Shown: positions 1 to 10,307, counted from the stretch's first letter. The stretch: DNA of 64,000 bases from Pelomonas sp. Root1217 (GCF_001425705.1 NZ_LMDC01000001.1:1286486-1350485); one strand, 5' to 3'. The notes: generated from the letters alone by a model not told the origin. Numbers and translations are program-made.

Positions 1-1931
1 GGCAGGCGTTCGTCGGAGTCGCGACCGACGAAGAGCAGGAACTGCCGGCCCTCGCTGATCCAGGCGATCTGGGCGGTATGCCAGACGCCCTGGATGAAGA
101 GGTGGAACCAGCGGCCGATCTGCAGGCCATCGATCCAGCGTTGCAGCGCGGCGCGTGCGGCCGGCGAATCGGACTCGCTGTAGAGCTGCACCGGCACGGT
201 CGGCAGCTCGCCGCGGTCGACGTCGACGCTGAGCCAGTGCGAAGGCACCTGGGAATCACGTTCCTCCATCAGGCGCTTGACGATTTCATCGGCCGAGGCG
301 GGCGCATTGCTGGCCGCGGCCGAGACAGGCGGCGGCGCGGCGGGGCGGCGCTCGGCCGGGTCCAGTGCCGGCAGGCCGCGCAGCAGGCGGGCATGCTGGG
401 CCATCAGCTCGGACAGCGCCGGCTCGCGCTTGGCCTCGGCGAGCTGGATGCTGTCGCAGCCGGCAACCAGGCTTTCGATGAGGACAGGCAGGCGCATGCG
501 CAGGGCCTCGCGGTCGGCGAGGTCTCGCGGCGTGGTGAGGCTGTCGAGCACGCCGTCGACCATCTCCATCGCGACATGGGCTTCGCGCGAGTCGCGGCCG
601 TGGCGCACCATCGCTTCGACGATCACGTCGACCCAGGCGGTCTGCAGGAAGCGGTGCATGCGTGGGCCCAGGGGGGCGCCGGCAATCTGGTGGTCGATCT
701 GGTCGCGGATCAGCGCGCGCCAGTCGCTGCGCAGCTGCTCGCGCTCCAGGGCGGCCAGCGCCACGGCGTTGCGTTCGCCGCTTTGGCGGGCCTGCTGGTC
801 GATGTGGGCATCCACGCGGGCCAGCACCTGCTGGAAGAGCAGGGCCGTGGGCGTCGGCGCGTCAACGAGGAGCTGGGCCTCGGCTTCCATGAAGCGCAGG
901 AAGCCGACCAGGCGGGTGTCGTCGGCGCGCTCGAAGGCCATGCCGTGGGCAGCGACGCGGTTCAGCAGCGCCCAGGTGGGGTGGTCCTGGCGGCGCAGCA
1001 GCATGCTGTCGCTACGGGCCAGGCGCACGACGGCGATCTGAAGGCGGGCGAGCAGGGCCTTCAGCGGTGGCAGCAGGCGCGGATCGGCCAGGATCTGGTC
1101 GTAGAGCCGGCTCAGCATGTCCGGACCGGTCGAGCGCACGAAAGGTGCCGGGGCGAGTGGGTCGCGCTGCGTGGCAGGGCTGTGCGATGCCAGGCCTTGC
1201 GGCCGGGAGTTGACCGCGTCGACGCGGCGCGACAGGCCGTCCAGCGTGCCGTGTGCGGTCGGCCGCGCGCCGATGCCATGGGCGGCCGCCAAACGCTGGT
1301 GGGCCAGCGGGTCGGTCTTGGCATGGCCGTGGGAGGCAACCATGTCGCTGATGTCGGCGGCGTGCAGCGTGGCGCAGGCCTGGGTATAGAGGCGGTTCAG
1401 CGCGCGGGCCAGCGGTGTGGCGGCGACGCGCATCAGCTCGTACTGGGTCTGGGCACCGATCGGGCTGGATGCCAGGGCATGGTGCAGCGCGTGAGCGTAG
1501 AGGGCTGGGCGCAGCGGGTTGTCACGCTCACGGGCGCGAGCGATGCCGCGCAGCGCGGCGAAAAAATTGCCGATCTGGTGGAGCTCGGCCCGGCTCATGT
1601 CTTCGGCCGCATGGGCGACATGGGCGATCGCCACATCCTGGAGCGCCTGATGTTCGTCGACGAGGCTGAGGCTTTCCAGGCCACCGAACTGCGCGGGCGC
1701 GCGGTGCATGGGATCGTCGCCGCGGCGGCCGGCCTGCAACAGCTCGATGAGCTTGCCCTCGAAATCGGCCGCGAAATGCGGGCGCACCTTGCGCCAGGCC
1801 TCGCGCAGCGGATAGTGCTGGGGCTGGGCGTCGAGTTCATCCTGCACGCTGTGGAGCAGGTCGCGGGCCATCGGACCGGCTTCGGTCAGGGCATGGTCGA
1901 GCAGTTGATGGGGATGCGGGCTGAAGGGCAT
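1..1931 (-). CDS. DUF1631 family protein, C-terminus cut off by window edge
   Basis: The minus strand is open from an ATG at 1931 to the window edge, giving about 643 residues with no stop, so the C-terminus is missing. The protein begins MPFSPHPHQLLDHALTEAG and is rich in Arg, Ala, Leu and His. It looks mostly alpha-helical and has no signal peptide or membrane segment, so it is probably cytoplasmic. Composition, size and the late block with WHTAQIAWISEGRQFLLFVG resemble DUF1631 proteins of Burkholderiales, which are sometimes mislabelled thymidine phosphorylase; the late block looks like the start of a PilZ-type barrel. The function of the family is not known to me. It diverges from the TPR/glycosyltransferase gene across 88 bp. 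The family call is from memory of the pattern, not from a search. Confidence 0.75.
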   Translation of the reverse strand, partial: MPFSPHPHQLLDHALTEAGPMARDLLHSVQDELDAQPQHYPLREAWRKVRPHFAADFEGKLIELLQAGRRGDDPMHRAPAQFGGLESLSLVDEHQALQDVAIAHVAHAAEDMSRAELHQIGNFFAALRGIARARERDNPLRPALYAHALHHALASSPIGAQTQYELMRVAATPLARALNRLYTQACATLHAADISDMVASHGHAKTDPLAHQRLAAAHGIGARPTAHGTLDGLSRRVDAVNSRPQGLASHSPATQRDPLAPAPFVRSTGPDMLSRLYDQILADPRLLPPLKALLARLQIAVVRLARSDSMLLRRQDHPTWALLNRVAAHGMAFERADDTRLVGFLRFMEAEAQLLVDAPTPTALLFQQVLARVDAHIDQQARQSGERNAVALAALEREQLRSDWRALIRDQIDHQIAGAPLGPRMHRFLQTAWVDVIVEAMVRHGRDSREAHVAMEMVDGVLDSLTTPRDLADREALRMRLPVLIESLVAGCDSIQLAEAKREPALSELMAQHARLLRGLPALDPAERRPAAPPPVSAAASNAPASADEIVKRLMEERDSQVPSHWLSVDVDRGELPTVPVQLYSESDSPAARAALQRWIDGLQIGRWFHLFIQGVWHTAQIAWISEGRQFLLFVGRDSDERL

Positions 1932-2019
1932 GGACGCTGTGGAGGGGCGTGGTGAGATTATCCGGCGCCAAGCTGGTGCACCCCGACGTGTTGCCCACTC
2001 TTACTGACCCCTCAATCAC

Positions 2020-4215
2020 ATGGCAAACGCCGCACTTCAGAACCTTTTCACGCTTTTTCAGGCCGGGCGCCATGCCGAGATGGCCGCGCAGGCCCGCGCC
2101 TTGCTCATCGAGCATCCGCAGGATGGCGCCTTGTGGAAGGCGCTGTCCGTGGCTCAGCAGATGCTGGGAGAGGACGCGCTGCCGGCCCTGGACCGGGCGA
2201 TGGCCCTGCTGCCGGGCGATGCCGAGCTGGCGGCCAACCTGGGCGCGCTGCTGGCCCAGCGGCAGCAGTGGCCAGAGGCTCGTGCGGCCTATGAGCGGGC
2301 GCTGAAGCTGCAGCCGCGCCTGGCGGGTGCGCACAACAACCTCGGCAATGCATTGCTGGCCCTGGGCGAGCCGGCCCAGGCTCTGGCGGCCTTTGATGAG
2401 GCCTTGGTGCTGCAACCGGGACTGGTGGCCGCTCAGGGCAACCGGGGGCGGGCGCTGCTGGCGCTCGGTCGTCACGTCGACGCGGCACGGGCCTTCGAAC
2501 AGGCGATCAAGGCGCGGCCGGCGGACGCGGCCCTGCGCGGGCACGCCGCGACAGCCTGGGCCGCAGCCGGACGCCTTGGCGAAGCGGTCGCGATGCAGCG
2601 CGAAGCCGTGGCTCTGGCGCCGGCGGATCTCGCCCACCGCTTTGCGCTGGGCAACCTGCTGAAGGAGAGCGGCGACGCGGCGGGTGCGGTTGATGCCTGG
2701 GAGGCCGTGCTGGCGTTGGATGCCGGCCATGCAGAGGCCGCTTGCAATCTGAGCCTGCTGCGGCCGCAGCGCGGCGAGGCGGTGTTGACGGCCGCCCTGG
2801 CCGCGGGCCTGACCGGCGAACGCCGGGCGGCGGCGCTGGCCAACCTGGGCGGGCTGCGGCTGCGCGAGGGACGGCATGCACAGGCTGTGGCCGCCTACCG
2901 TCAGGCGCTGGACGACGCGCCGACGTCGCCCCAGGCTTTGAGCAACCTCGCCCAGGCTTTGAAGCAGCAGGGCCGCCTGGACGAGGCCGACGCGGTGCTG
3001 AGCCGCCTCATCACCCTTGAGCCGACGCTGCTGACCGCGCGCAGCGACCGTTTGCTGCTGCGCGCCTATCGCCAGCAGGGTGGCCAGCAGGGTGCCGAGC
3101 TGCGGCGCGAGGCGCTGGCCTTCGGTCAGGTGGTGGCGGCGCCTGCCGTTGCTCGGCGCACGGTCGCAGCGGGGCCTTTGCGCGTCGGCCTGGTGTCGGC
3201 CGATTTGCGCGGTCATCCGGTCGGGCGGCTGGCCGAGGCCTGGCTGCCAGTGCTGGCGCGGCGTTGCGAGCTTTTCGTCTACGCCAACCATGGTGCCGAC
3301 GATGAACTGACCCTGCGGCTGCGGGCCGCAGCGCCGCGTTGGCTGCACGTAGCCGGCTGGGATGACGCGGCGCTGGCGCAACGCATCGCGGCCGATGGCA
3401 TCGATGTGCTGGTCGACCTGAACGGCCACACGGGCGGTCATCGCCTGGGCGTGTTCGCGCGTCGGCCCGCCCCGCGCCAGTTCTGCTGGCTGGGTTATGC
3501 CGGCAGCACCGGCCTGGCCGAGATGGATGGCTTCATCGGCGACCGCTGGCTGTTGCCTGAGGGCGCCGAAGCTGGCTTTGCAGAGCCCTTGCTGCGCCTG
3601 CCTGACAGCTTCACGGTCTATGCGCCGCCCGCCGAGGCGCCTGCCGCGGCCATGCGCGATGGCCCCCTGTGCTTCGGCAGCTTCAATGCTCTGCACAAGC
3701 TCGGCGACGAAGTGCTGGCGCTGTGGGCGCACGTGCTGGCGGCAGTGCCTGGCAGCCGGCTGCTGTTGAAGGCGCCCGGCCTTCAACATGAGGCCGAGCG
3801 CGCGGCATTGCTGGGCCGCTGGCCGGGTGACGTGGCACGGCTGGACTTGCGGGGTCCGGGGCCGCTGGCCGACTATCTTGCGGACTTTGGACGCGTCGAC
3901 ATCGCCCTGGACCCCTTCCCGCACAGCGGCGGCATGACGACGCTGGATGGGCTTTGGATGGGCGTGCCGGTGTTGACGCTACCGGGGCCTGCGCCGATCT
4001 CGCGCCAGGGACTGAGCTTCATGCAGACGCTGGGGTTGGCGTCGGACTGGGTGGCAGCAGATGCGCAGGACTATGTGCAACTGGCGGCACGCCGGGCTGG
4101 TGACCGTGCCAGCCTGGCTGAGCTGCGTAGCGGCCTGCGCGAGCGCGTGGCGGCCAGCCCCCTGGGCGACCCGGAACACTTCGTCGAGGCCTGGCTGGCC
4201 CTGGTGCAGGCATGA
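2020..4215 (+). CDS. TPR-repeat O-GlcNAc transferase-like (SPINDLY/GT41) glycosyltransferase
   Basis: A 731-residue protein with about nine TPR-like helical repeats (roughly residues 5-340, e.g. AHNNLGNALLALGEPAQAL) followed by a GT41 catalytic region from about residue 385 (GPLRVGLVSADLRGHPVG). His399 in RGHP and Lys560 in FNALHKL match the positions of the catalytic-region His and UDP-binding Lys of eukaryotic OGT; the late block LDGLWMGVPVLTLPG matches its nucleotide-binding loop. The expected reaction is transfer of a sugar from a nucleotide sugar to Ser/Thr of a protein recognised by the TPRs, in the cytoplasm. The acceptor and sugar are unknown. The ATG at 2020 has no clear Shine-Dalgarno sequence; an in-frame ATG at 2071 is the alternative. 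The stop overlaps the next start by 4 bp. Confidence 0.88.
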   Translation: MANAALQNLFTLFQAGRHAEMAAQARALLIEHPQDGALWKALSVAQQMLGEDALPALDRAMALLPGDAELAANLGALLAQRQQWPEARAAYERALKLQPRLAGAHNNLGNALLALGEPAQALAAFDEALVLQPGLVAAQGNRGRALLALGRHVDAARAFEQAIKARPADAALRGHAATAWAAAGRLGEAVAMQREAVALAPADLAHRFALGNLLKESGDAAGAVDAWEAVLALDAGHAEAACNLSLLRPQRGEAVLTAALAAGLTGERRAAALANLGGLRLREGRHAQAVAAYRQALDDAPTSPQALSNLAQALKQQGRLDEADAVLSRLITLEPTLLTARSDRLLLRAYRQQGGQQGAELRREALAFGQVVAAPAVARRTVAAGPLRVGLVSADLRGHPVGRLAEAWLPVLARRCELFVYANHGADDELTLRLRAAAPRWLHVAGWDDAALAQRIAADGIDVLVDLNGHTGGHRLGVFARRPAPRQFCWLGYAGSTGLAEMDGFIGDRWLLPEGAEAGFAEPLLRLPDSFTVYAPPAEAPAAAMRDGPLCFGSFNALHKLGDEVLALWAHVLAAVPGSRLLLKAPGLQHEAERAALLGRWPGDVARLDLRGPGPLADYLADFGRVDIALDPFPHSGGMTTLDGLWMGVPVLTLPGPAPISRQGLSFMQTLGLASDWVAADAQDYVQLAARRAGDRASLAELRSGLRERVAASPLGDPEHFVEAWLALVQA

Positions 4216-5072
4216 TGCGCGCCGTCGCAATCGCCCTCTCACCCATGAAGTGCCTTGTCGGTTTCAGCCTGGCCTGCGCGGCCACCCTCGTGCACGCCGA
4301 TGACGCGGCGCCCCAACCGTCCGGTCTGCCGCTCTGGGAACTGGGTGTGGCCGCCGGCGCGTTGTCGCAACAGGCTTATCCAGGGGCTGATCAACAGGTG
4401 ACGCGCACGCCGCTGCTGCCGTATGTGATCTACCGCGGCAAGGTGTTGCGGGCAGACGGTGAGGGCGCCGGGTTGCGTGCGGTGCGTACCGAGAGCTTCG
4501 AGCTGGACGTGTCGTTCGCTGGCTCGCTGAGCGCCGGCGGCAAGGAGCTGCGGGCGCGTGAGGGCATGCCACGCTTGCGCTCATTGGTGGAGTTCGGGCC
4601 CGTGGGGCGCTGGTACCTCAATGGCCGGGGTGCCGTCGACCGTGTCACTTTCGAGCTGCCGCTGCGCGGCGTGTTCGAGGCAAGCGACCCGCGCCGGCAT
4701 CGCGGCATGAGCCTGGAGCCAGAGCTGGGGCTTGAGCGGCGTGCCAGGTCCGGCTGGAGCTACGGCCTCAGCGCGGGTTTGCTGTTCGGCGACCGGCGCC
4801 TCGCGGCGACGTATTACACCGTCGAGCCCGGTGAGGCGCTGCCCGATCGGCCGGCCTATGGGGCCTGCGCGGGGCTCATTGCCTGGCGGCTCAAGGGCGG
4901 CGTGTCGCATCAGCTGACGCCGGATGTGCGTGTTTTCGCCTTCGGCCGCGTCGACAGCGTGGCTGGCGCCGCGAACCGCGACAGCCCACTGGTGCGGCAG
5001 ACCACTGGCGCGAGTGTCGCCATCGGGCTGACTTATACGTTCGCGCGCTCAGCTGCTCGCGCGAGCGACTGA
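4212..5072 (+). CDS. MipA/OmpV family outer membrane protein
   Basis: A 286-residue frame beginning at the ATG that overlaps the preceding stop (ATGA). A second in-frame ATG at 4245 gives MKCLVGFSLACAATLVHADD, a classic signal peptide with cleavage after VHA, so translation may really begin there. The mature protein has many alternating polar/hydrophobic segments, such as WELGVAAGALSQQAYPGAD and the terminal TTGASVAIGLTYTF, as expected for a beta-barrel ending in an aromatic residue near the C-terminus. This fits the MipA/OmpV family, whose founding member is a scaffold for murein synthesis/hydrolysis enzymes. Coupling to a TPR glycosyltransferase is unusual and does not by itself tell the role. 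Confidence 0.82.
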   Translation: MMRAVAIALSPMKCLVGFSLACAATLVHADDAAPQPSGLPLWELGVAAGALSQQAYPGADQQVTRTPLLPYVIYRGKVLRADGEGAGLRAVRTESFELDVSFAGSLSAGGKELRAREGMPRLRSLVEFGPVGRWYLNGRGAVDRVTFELPLRGVFEASDPRRHRGMSLEPELGLERRARSGWSYGLSAGLLFGDRRLAATYYTVEPGEALPDRPAYGACAGLIAWRLKGGVSHQLTPDVRVFAFGRVDSVAGAANRDSPLVRQTTGASVAIGLTYTFARSAARASD

Positions 5073-5089
5073 GATGGAGGCCATGAAAA

Positions 5090-5113
5090 AAGGGGCTGCT
5101 CGCGCAGCCCCTT
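5090..5113 (-). terminator. Rho-independent terminator of groESL
   Basis: A perfect 10-bp stem (AAGGGGCTGC at 5090-5099 with GCAGCCCCTT at 5104-5113) closes a 4-nt loop. On the minus strand it is followed by a run of T (complement of the A-run at 5086-5091), placing a strong terminator 36 bp after the groEL stop. On the plus strand only a weak T-rich stretch follows, so it may also end the MipA transcript less efficiently. Confidence 0.88.
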
Positions 5114-5148
5114 CGTTTGTCAGCGACGAGTGAGTCGCCGGCGTGGAC

Positions 5149-6825
<1,677 letters not shown>

Positions 6826-6828
6826 TCA

Positions 6829-6894
6829 GAGTCGATTAATTCGACTCACGATCAACGAGGCCAACGCGTCACGGGGTGACGGGCTGTCCCCGTG
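6829..6894 (-). other. Two hairpins in the groES-groEL intercistronic gap
   Basis: The 99-bp gap contains a palindrome at 6829-6847 (GAGTCGA / TCGACTC around TTAAT) and a second at 6870-6894 (CACGGGG / CCCCGTG around 11 nt). Neither is followed by a T-run in the transcribed direction, so they look like RNA stability or processing structures rather than terminators. The function is inferred only from position. Confidence 0.5.
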
Positions 6895-6897
6895 TCA

Positions 6898-7188
6898 TTA
6901 CTTTTGAACCACGGCGAAGAGGTCTTCCTCGCGCATGACCAGCAGCTCGTCGCCGTCGACCTTGACGGTCTGGCCGGAATACTTGCCGAACAGCACGCGG
7001 TCGCCGACGACGACGTTCAGCGCCACGAACTCACCCTTGTCGTTGCGCTTGCCCGGGCCGACGGCCAGGACTTCACCTTGATCGGGCTTCTCGGCGGCGT
7101 TGTCGGGGATGACGATGCCCGAGGCGGTCTTGGTTTCTTGCTCCAGACGGCGAACGATCACGCGATCGTGCAGGGGGCGCAGCTTCAT
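6898..7188 (-). CDS. groES: 10 kDa co-chaperonin GroES
   Basis: A 96-residue protein starting at the ATG at 7188 ([19 protein letters not shown]), preceded by an AAGGAG-type ribosome binding site about six bases upstream. The frame is open further upstream, but the family start and the binding site decide the choice. It has the mobile-loop region ([18 protein letters not shown]) that docks on GroEL and the conserved [12 protein letters not shown] strand. GroES caps the GroEL cavity as a heptamer. It is the first gene of the operon, about 85 bp downstream of a CIRCE element. Confidence 0.98.
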   Translation of the reverse strand: MKLRPLHDRVIVRRLEQETKTASGIVIPDNAAEKPDQGEVLAVGPGKRNDKGEFVALNVVVGDRVLFGKYSGQTVKVDGDELLVMREEDLFAVVQK

Positions 7189-7273
7189 GGAATCTCCTTG
7201 AGAGTTGGAACCGGAGCGGCCGCGGCAATCGCGGCTCACCGAAAAAATGGGGCCGCGGAATCGGCCCATTTCG

Positions 7274-7300
7274 TTAGCACTCGAATGTGTTGAGTGCTAG
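7274..7300 (-). promoter_or_regulatory. CIRCE operator (HrcA binding site) of groESL
   Basis: The element reads TTAGCACTC, 9-nt spacer, GAGTGCTAG, matching the CIRCE consensus with one change in the last base. It lies just downstream of the -10 box of the groES promoter, so HrcA binding would block initiation; heat inactivates HrcA in the known systems. The hrcA gene is not in this window. Confidence 0.95.
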
Positions 7301-7309
7301 CAGACACGC

Positions 7310-7337
7310 ATTATAGGGACGGAGTATGGCGATTCAA
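7310..7337 (-). promoter_or_regulatory. Sigma70-type promoter of groESL
   Basis: Read on the minus strand, a perfect TATAAT (-10, 7310-7315) lies 16 bp from TTGAAT (-35, 7332-7337). The start of transcription would fall inside or next to the CIRCE operator, the standard arrangement for HrcA-repressed chaperonin operons. Confidence 0.8.
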
Positions 7338-7424
7338 GCCTTGCGCGTTGAGCTCTTGTCCCGTCCGCCGTCAGCGGGGCCTGCCCGGATTGAGCTGGCC
7401 ATGCTGACGTTCATCGCAATGAAA

Positions 7425-7446
7425 AACGACCGCCGCGGCGGTCGTT
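7425..7446 (-). terminator. Terminator of the PEP-CTERM gene
   Basis: A 10-bp inverted repeat (AACGACCGCC / GGCGGTCGTT) lies 18 bp beyond the stop of the gene at 7465-8160. On the minus strand it runs directly into TTTTTC, a good Rho-independent terminator. It separates this gene from the groESL promoter. Confidence 0.8.
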
Positions 7447-7464
7447 CTTGCAGGGGAGAGGCGC

Positions 7465-8160
7465 TTAGCGTGCAGCGCGGCGGCGGCTCCAGCCCAGGCC
7501 GCCAAGGGCCCCCAGGACCAGGGCGATGCTGGCAGGCTCGGGCAGGCGGCCGGTCGGGTCGGACGTCTTGAAGCTGATGTCGTCAAGCAGGACCGTCTGG
7601 TCCGTTGCCGAGAAGACGACCGAGCGAGCGACGCCCTGGAACGACAGCTCGAGCAGCGAGGACCAGTTGCAAAAGGTCAAGGTGCTGGTGCACGGAGAGC
7701 CGGCAAGACCCGACAGGCCCAGGCCCAGGTCCTTGCCATTGGCGTCGAACAGATTTAATTCATTGCCGACGCCGTCGAAGACATGAACCGAGAGGTTGAT
7801 CGCTGCGACGCTGCCCGAATAGACAAAGGACAGGCCTTCAAAGCGGTCGGACAGGCTCAGAGTCAGGCTCTTGCTGATCGCCGGGGCCGGCTTTGTCCAG
7901 TCCTGGGCCAGCAGCAGTGCGCCACAGCTGCCCGAGCGGAAGAAGCTGATGTCGCCAGAATCATTGTTGGGGCCGTACGTGCAGGCTTCGGAGGTCGCCG
8001 TCCATGCCGCGCCACTGCCGGTAACGCCCTTGGCGGCGTAGCGGTTGGTCAGCAGCTCGGTGGCTTGCACGTCCTCGAAGTCCAAGAAGACCGCGCCGGC
8101 CATCGCCGATTGCATGGTGGCCGTCAAGGCGAGTGCCAGAAGTTTGCTCGTCGCGCGCAT
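7465..8160 (-). CDS. PEP-CTERM sorting domain protein
   Basis: A 231-residue secreted protein. The ATG at 8160 gives the signal peptide MRATSKLLALALTATMQSAMA and is preceded by a GGAG-containing site; the frame is open further upstream but without a signal. The C-terminus carries LPEPASIALVLGALGG, then GWSRRR, which is the PEP-CTERM triad: the P-E-P motif, a hydrophobic helix and an arginine cluster recognised by exosortase. The middle (VFLDFEDVQATELL, later QTVLLDDISF) resembles beta-sandwich modules common in these proteins and contains paired cysteines. It is probably exported and attached to, or released with, exopolysaccharide. No exosortase or polysaccharide gene is nearby. Confidence 0.85.
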   Translation of the reverse strand: MRATSKLLALALTATMQSAMAGAVFLDFEDVQATELLTNRYAAKGVTGSGAAWTATSEACTYGPNNDSGDISFFRSGSCGALLLAQDWTKPAPAISKSLTLSLSDRFEGLSFVYSGSVAAINLSVHVFDGVGNELNLFDANGKDLGLGLSGLAGSPCTSTLTFCNWSSLLELSFQGVARSVVFSATDQTVLLDDISFKTSDPTGRLPEPASIALVLGALGGLGWSRRRAAR

Positions 8161-8370
8161 GGCGTTCTCCGTCCGGGTTTGTTCGAGTTGGGGTGTTGCA
8201 CGGACTGTAAACAAGCACCTTCATGCCCGGCCGCGTTGCGCCCCTTCAGTTGAGGGGGAGTCAAGTACCTAGGGGCCGCGTTTAGGGGGTGCAGCACTGC
8301 CGCCAGAGCGAAATCCGGGCGCGGGGCGGCTCGAGCTGCTGGAATAAAGGCCTTGGCTACACTGCCGCTG

Positions 8371-9288
8371 GTGGAAACCAAATGGCTTGAAGACTTCGTC
8401 AGCCTGGCCGAGACGCGCAGCTTTTCCCGCTCCGCCCAGCTGCGCCACGTGACCCAGCCGGCGTTCTCGCGCCGCATCCAGGCCTTGGAGGCCTGGGCCG
8501 GTGTCGACCTGGTAGACCGTTCGTCCTACCCGACGCGGCTGACGGCCGCGGGCGCCACCTTGCTGGCACAGGCGGTCGAGCTGCTCGGCAACCTGCAGGC
8601 GACGCGCAACATGCTGCGCAGCCACCAGGCGGCCGACCAGGACATGATCGAGTTCGCCGTGCCGCATTCGCTGGCGTTCTCCTTTTTCCCGCACTGGCTG
8701 ATGGGGCTGCGGCGTGGTTTCGGTGCCATCAAGTGCCGGCTCAACGCAGCCAATGTGCATGACGCGATGCTGCAGCTCAGCGAAGGCAACTGCGACCTGC
8801 TGCTGGTCTATCACCACGCCAGCCAGCCCTTGCAACTGGATCCTGGGCGCTACCAAATGGTCTCGCTGGGCCACGAGACCCTGTCGCCGTATGCCAAGGC
8901 GGACGCGCAGGGCGAGCCGTTGTTCCGCCTGCCGGGGCGGCCGGGCCAGAAGATCCCCTTCCTCAGTTACGCGTCGGGCGCCTACCTCGGCCGCCTGGTC
9001 GAGCTCATCGTCAAGGAGGCCGACTGCGCGCTGAACCTGGATGCCATCTACGAGACCGACATGGCCGAAGGCCTGAAGGCGATGGCGCTGGAAGGCCATG
9101 GTTTTGCCTTCCTGCCCGCCAGCTCGGTGCAAAAGGAGATCGCCAGCGGCCGCCTCGTGCCTGCCGCTGCGCCGGGCACCTTCAGCGTCAGCATGGAGCT
9201 GCGCATCTATCGCGAAAAGCCCGAGCTTTCGCGCCGGCTCAAGCCTGCCTCCTCGGCGTTGTGGGACTACTTGTCGTCGGCGGCATGA
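8371..9288 (+). CDS. LysR-family regulator, HypT/YjiE-like
   Basis: About 305 residues. The GTG at 8371 gives METKWLEDFVSLAETRSFSR, the typical N-terminus; a TTG at 8353 would add six residues, and neither has a well-placed ribosome binding site. The N-terminal winged helix (TQPAFSRRIQALEAWAGVDL) is followed by a LysR effector domain. The pattern ETKWLEDF...QPAFSRRI and the late AMALEGHGFAFLPASSVQKEI resemble E. coli HypT (YjiE), a hypochlorite-responsive regulator. The gene lies 108 bp upstream of gltI on the same strand, so a role in controlling the amino-acid transporter is plausible but unproven. It diverges from the PEP-CTERM gene. Confidence 0.85.
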   Translation: METKWLEDFVSLAETRSFSRSAQLRHVTQPAFSRRIQALEAWAGVDLVDRSSYPTRLTAAGATLLAQAVELLGNLQATRNMLRSHQAADQDMIEFAVPHSLAFSFFPHWLMGLRRGFGAIKCRLNAANVHDAMLQLSEGNCDLLLVYHHASQPLQLDPGRYQMVSLGHETLSPYAKADAQGEPLFRLPGRPGQKIPFLSYASGAYLGRLVELIVKEADCALNLDAIYETDMAEGLKAMALEGHGFAFLPASSVQKEIASGRLVPAAAPGTFSVSMELRIYREKPELSRRLKPASSALWDYLSSAA

Positions 9289-9396
9289 CCTCATCCCGCT
9301 TGCGCATGCATCGTGTAAACCCGTATTCGGGCTGAGCGTGCGGCGTGGTCTGCTCACGTCTGTTATCGATATCCACTTCCTGTTGTTGGAGTCTCC

Positions 9397-10284
9397 ATGA
9401 AGAAAGTTCTGCTCGTCGCGGCCCTGTTCGCCGGCGTTTCGGCCGTGCATGCCGAAGACACGCTGAAGAAGATCAAGGACAGCGGCGCGATCACGATGGG
9501 CGTGCGCGAATCCTCGGGCCTGTCCTACACCATCGGTGATGGCAAATACGTCGGCTACCACATCGACGTCTGCGAACATGTCGTCGCCGACCTGCGCAAG
9601 CAACTGGGCACCAAGATCGAGGTCAAGTACCAGCCGGTCACGTCGGCCAACCGCATCCCGCTGACGGTCAATGGCACGGTCGACCTGGAATGCGGCTCGA
9701 CGACCAACAACGCGGCCCGCCAGAAAGACGTCGCCTTCGCCGTGACGACCTATGTCGAGGAAGTGCGCATCGCGGTGAAGGCCAACTCCGGCATCACCAA
9801 CATCGGCCAGCTCACCGGCAAGACCGTCGCGACGACGACCGGCACGACGTCGGTGCAGACGCTGCGCAAGCATGAGCGCGCCAACGGCGTGGACTTCAAG
9901 GAAGTGTTTGGCAAGGACCACGCCGACAGCTTCCTGCTGCTGGACTCCGGCCGCGCCGATGCCTTCGTCATGGACGGCTCCATCCTGGCCAAGAACATCG
10001 CCACGTCCAAGAACCCGGCCGACTTCAAGATCGTCGGCGAGGTGCTGTCGGTCGAACCCATCGCCATCATGATGCGCAAGGACGACCCGGGCTTCAAGAA
10101 GGCCGTGGACGACAGCATCAAGGGCATGATGAAGTCGGGCGAGATGGCCAAGATCTACGACAAGTGGTTCATGCAGCCCATCCCGCCGACCAACACCAAG
10201 ATCGGCCTGCCGGTGTCCTCCGCGACCAAGGACGCCTGGGCCAATCCCAACGACAAGCCGATGGAAGACTACGCGAAGAAGTGA
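9397..10284 (+). CDS. gltI: Glutamate/aspartate ABC transporter, periplasmic binding protein
   Basis: A 295-residue protein with a signal peptide (MKKVLLVAALFAGVSAVHA, cleaved before ED) and a type II periplasmic binding fold of the family 3 amino-acid class (GAITMGVRESSGLSYTIGD, later VDLECGSTTNNAARQKDVAF). The segment DLECGSTTNN and the late DPGFKKAVDDSIKGMMKSGE are characteristic of GltI-type proteins. It captures acidic amino acids in the periplasm and delivers them to GltJK. It is the first gene of gltIJKL and is separated from gltJ by a strong hairpin that should favour expression of the binding protein over the membrane parts. Confidence 0.93.
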   Translation: MKKVLLVAALFAGVSAVHAEDTLKKIKDSGAITMGVRESSGLSYTIGDGKYVGYHIDVCEHVVADLRKQLGTKIEVKYQPVTSANRIPLTVNGTVDLECGSTTNNAARQKDVAFAVTTYVEEVRIAVKANSGITNIGQLTGKTVATTTGTTSVQTLRKHERANGVDFKEVFGKDHADSFLLLDSGRADAFVMDGSILAKNIATSKNPADFKIVGEVLSVEPIAIMMRKDDPGFKKAVDDSIKGMMKSGEMAKIYDKWFMQPIPPTNTKIGLPVSSATKDAWANPNDKPMEDYAKK

Positions 10285-10307
10285 TTCGCGCATCGACCTG
10301 AACCACC

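Noticed and set aside
78..1955. A 625-codon plus-strand frame at the window start
   Set aside because: The minus strand is open to the edge and gives a DUF1631-like protein with a better start and composition; the plus frame is its mirror.
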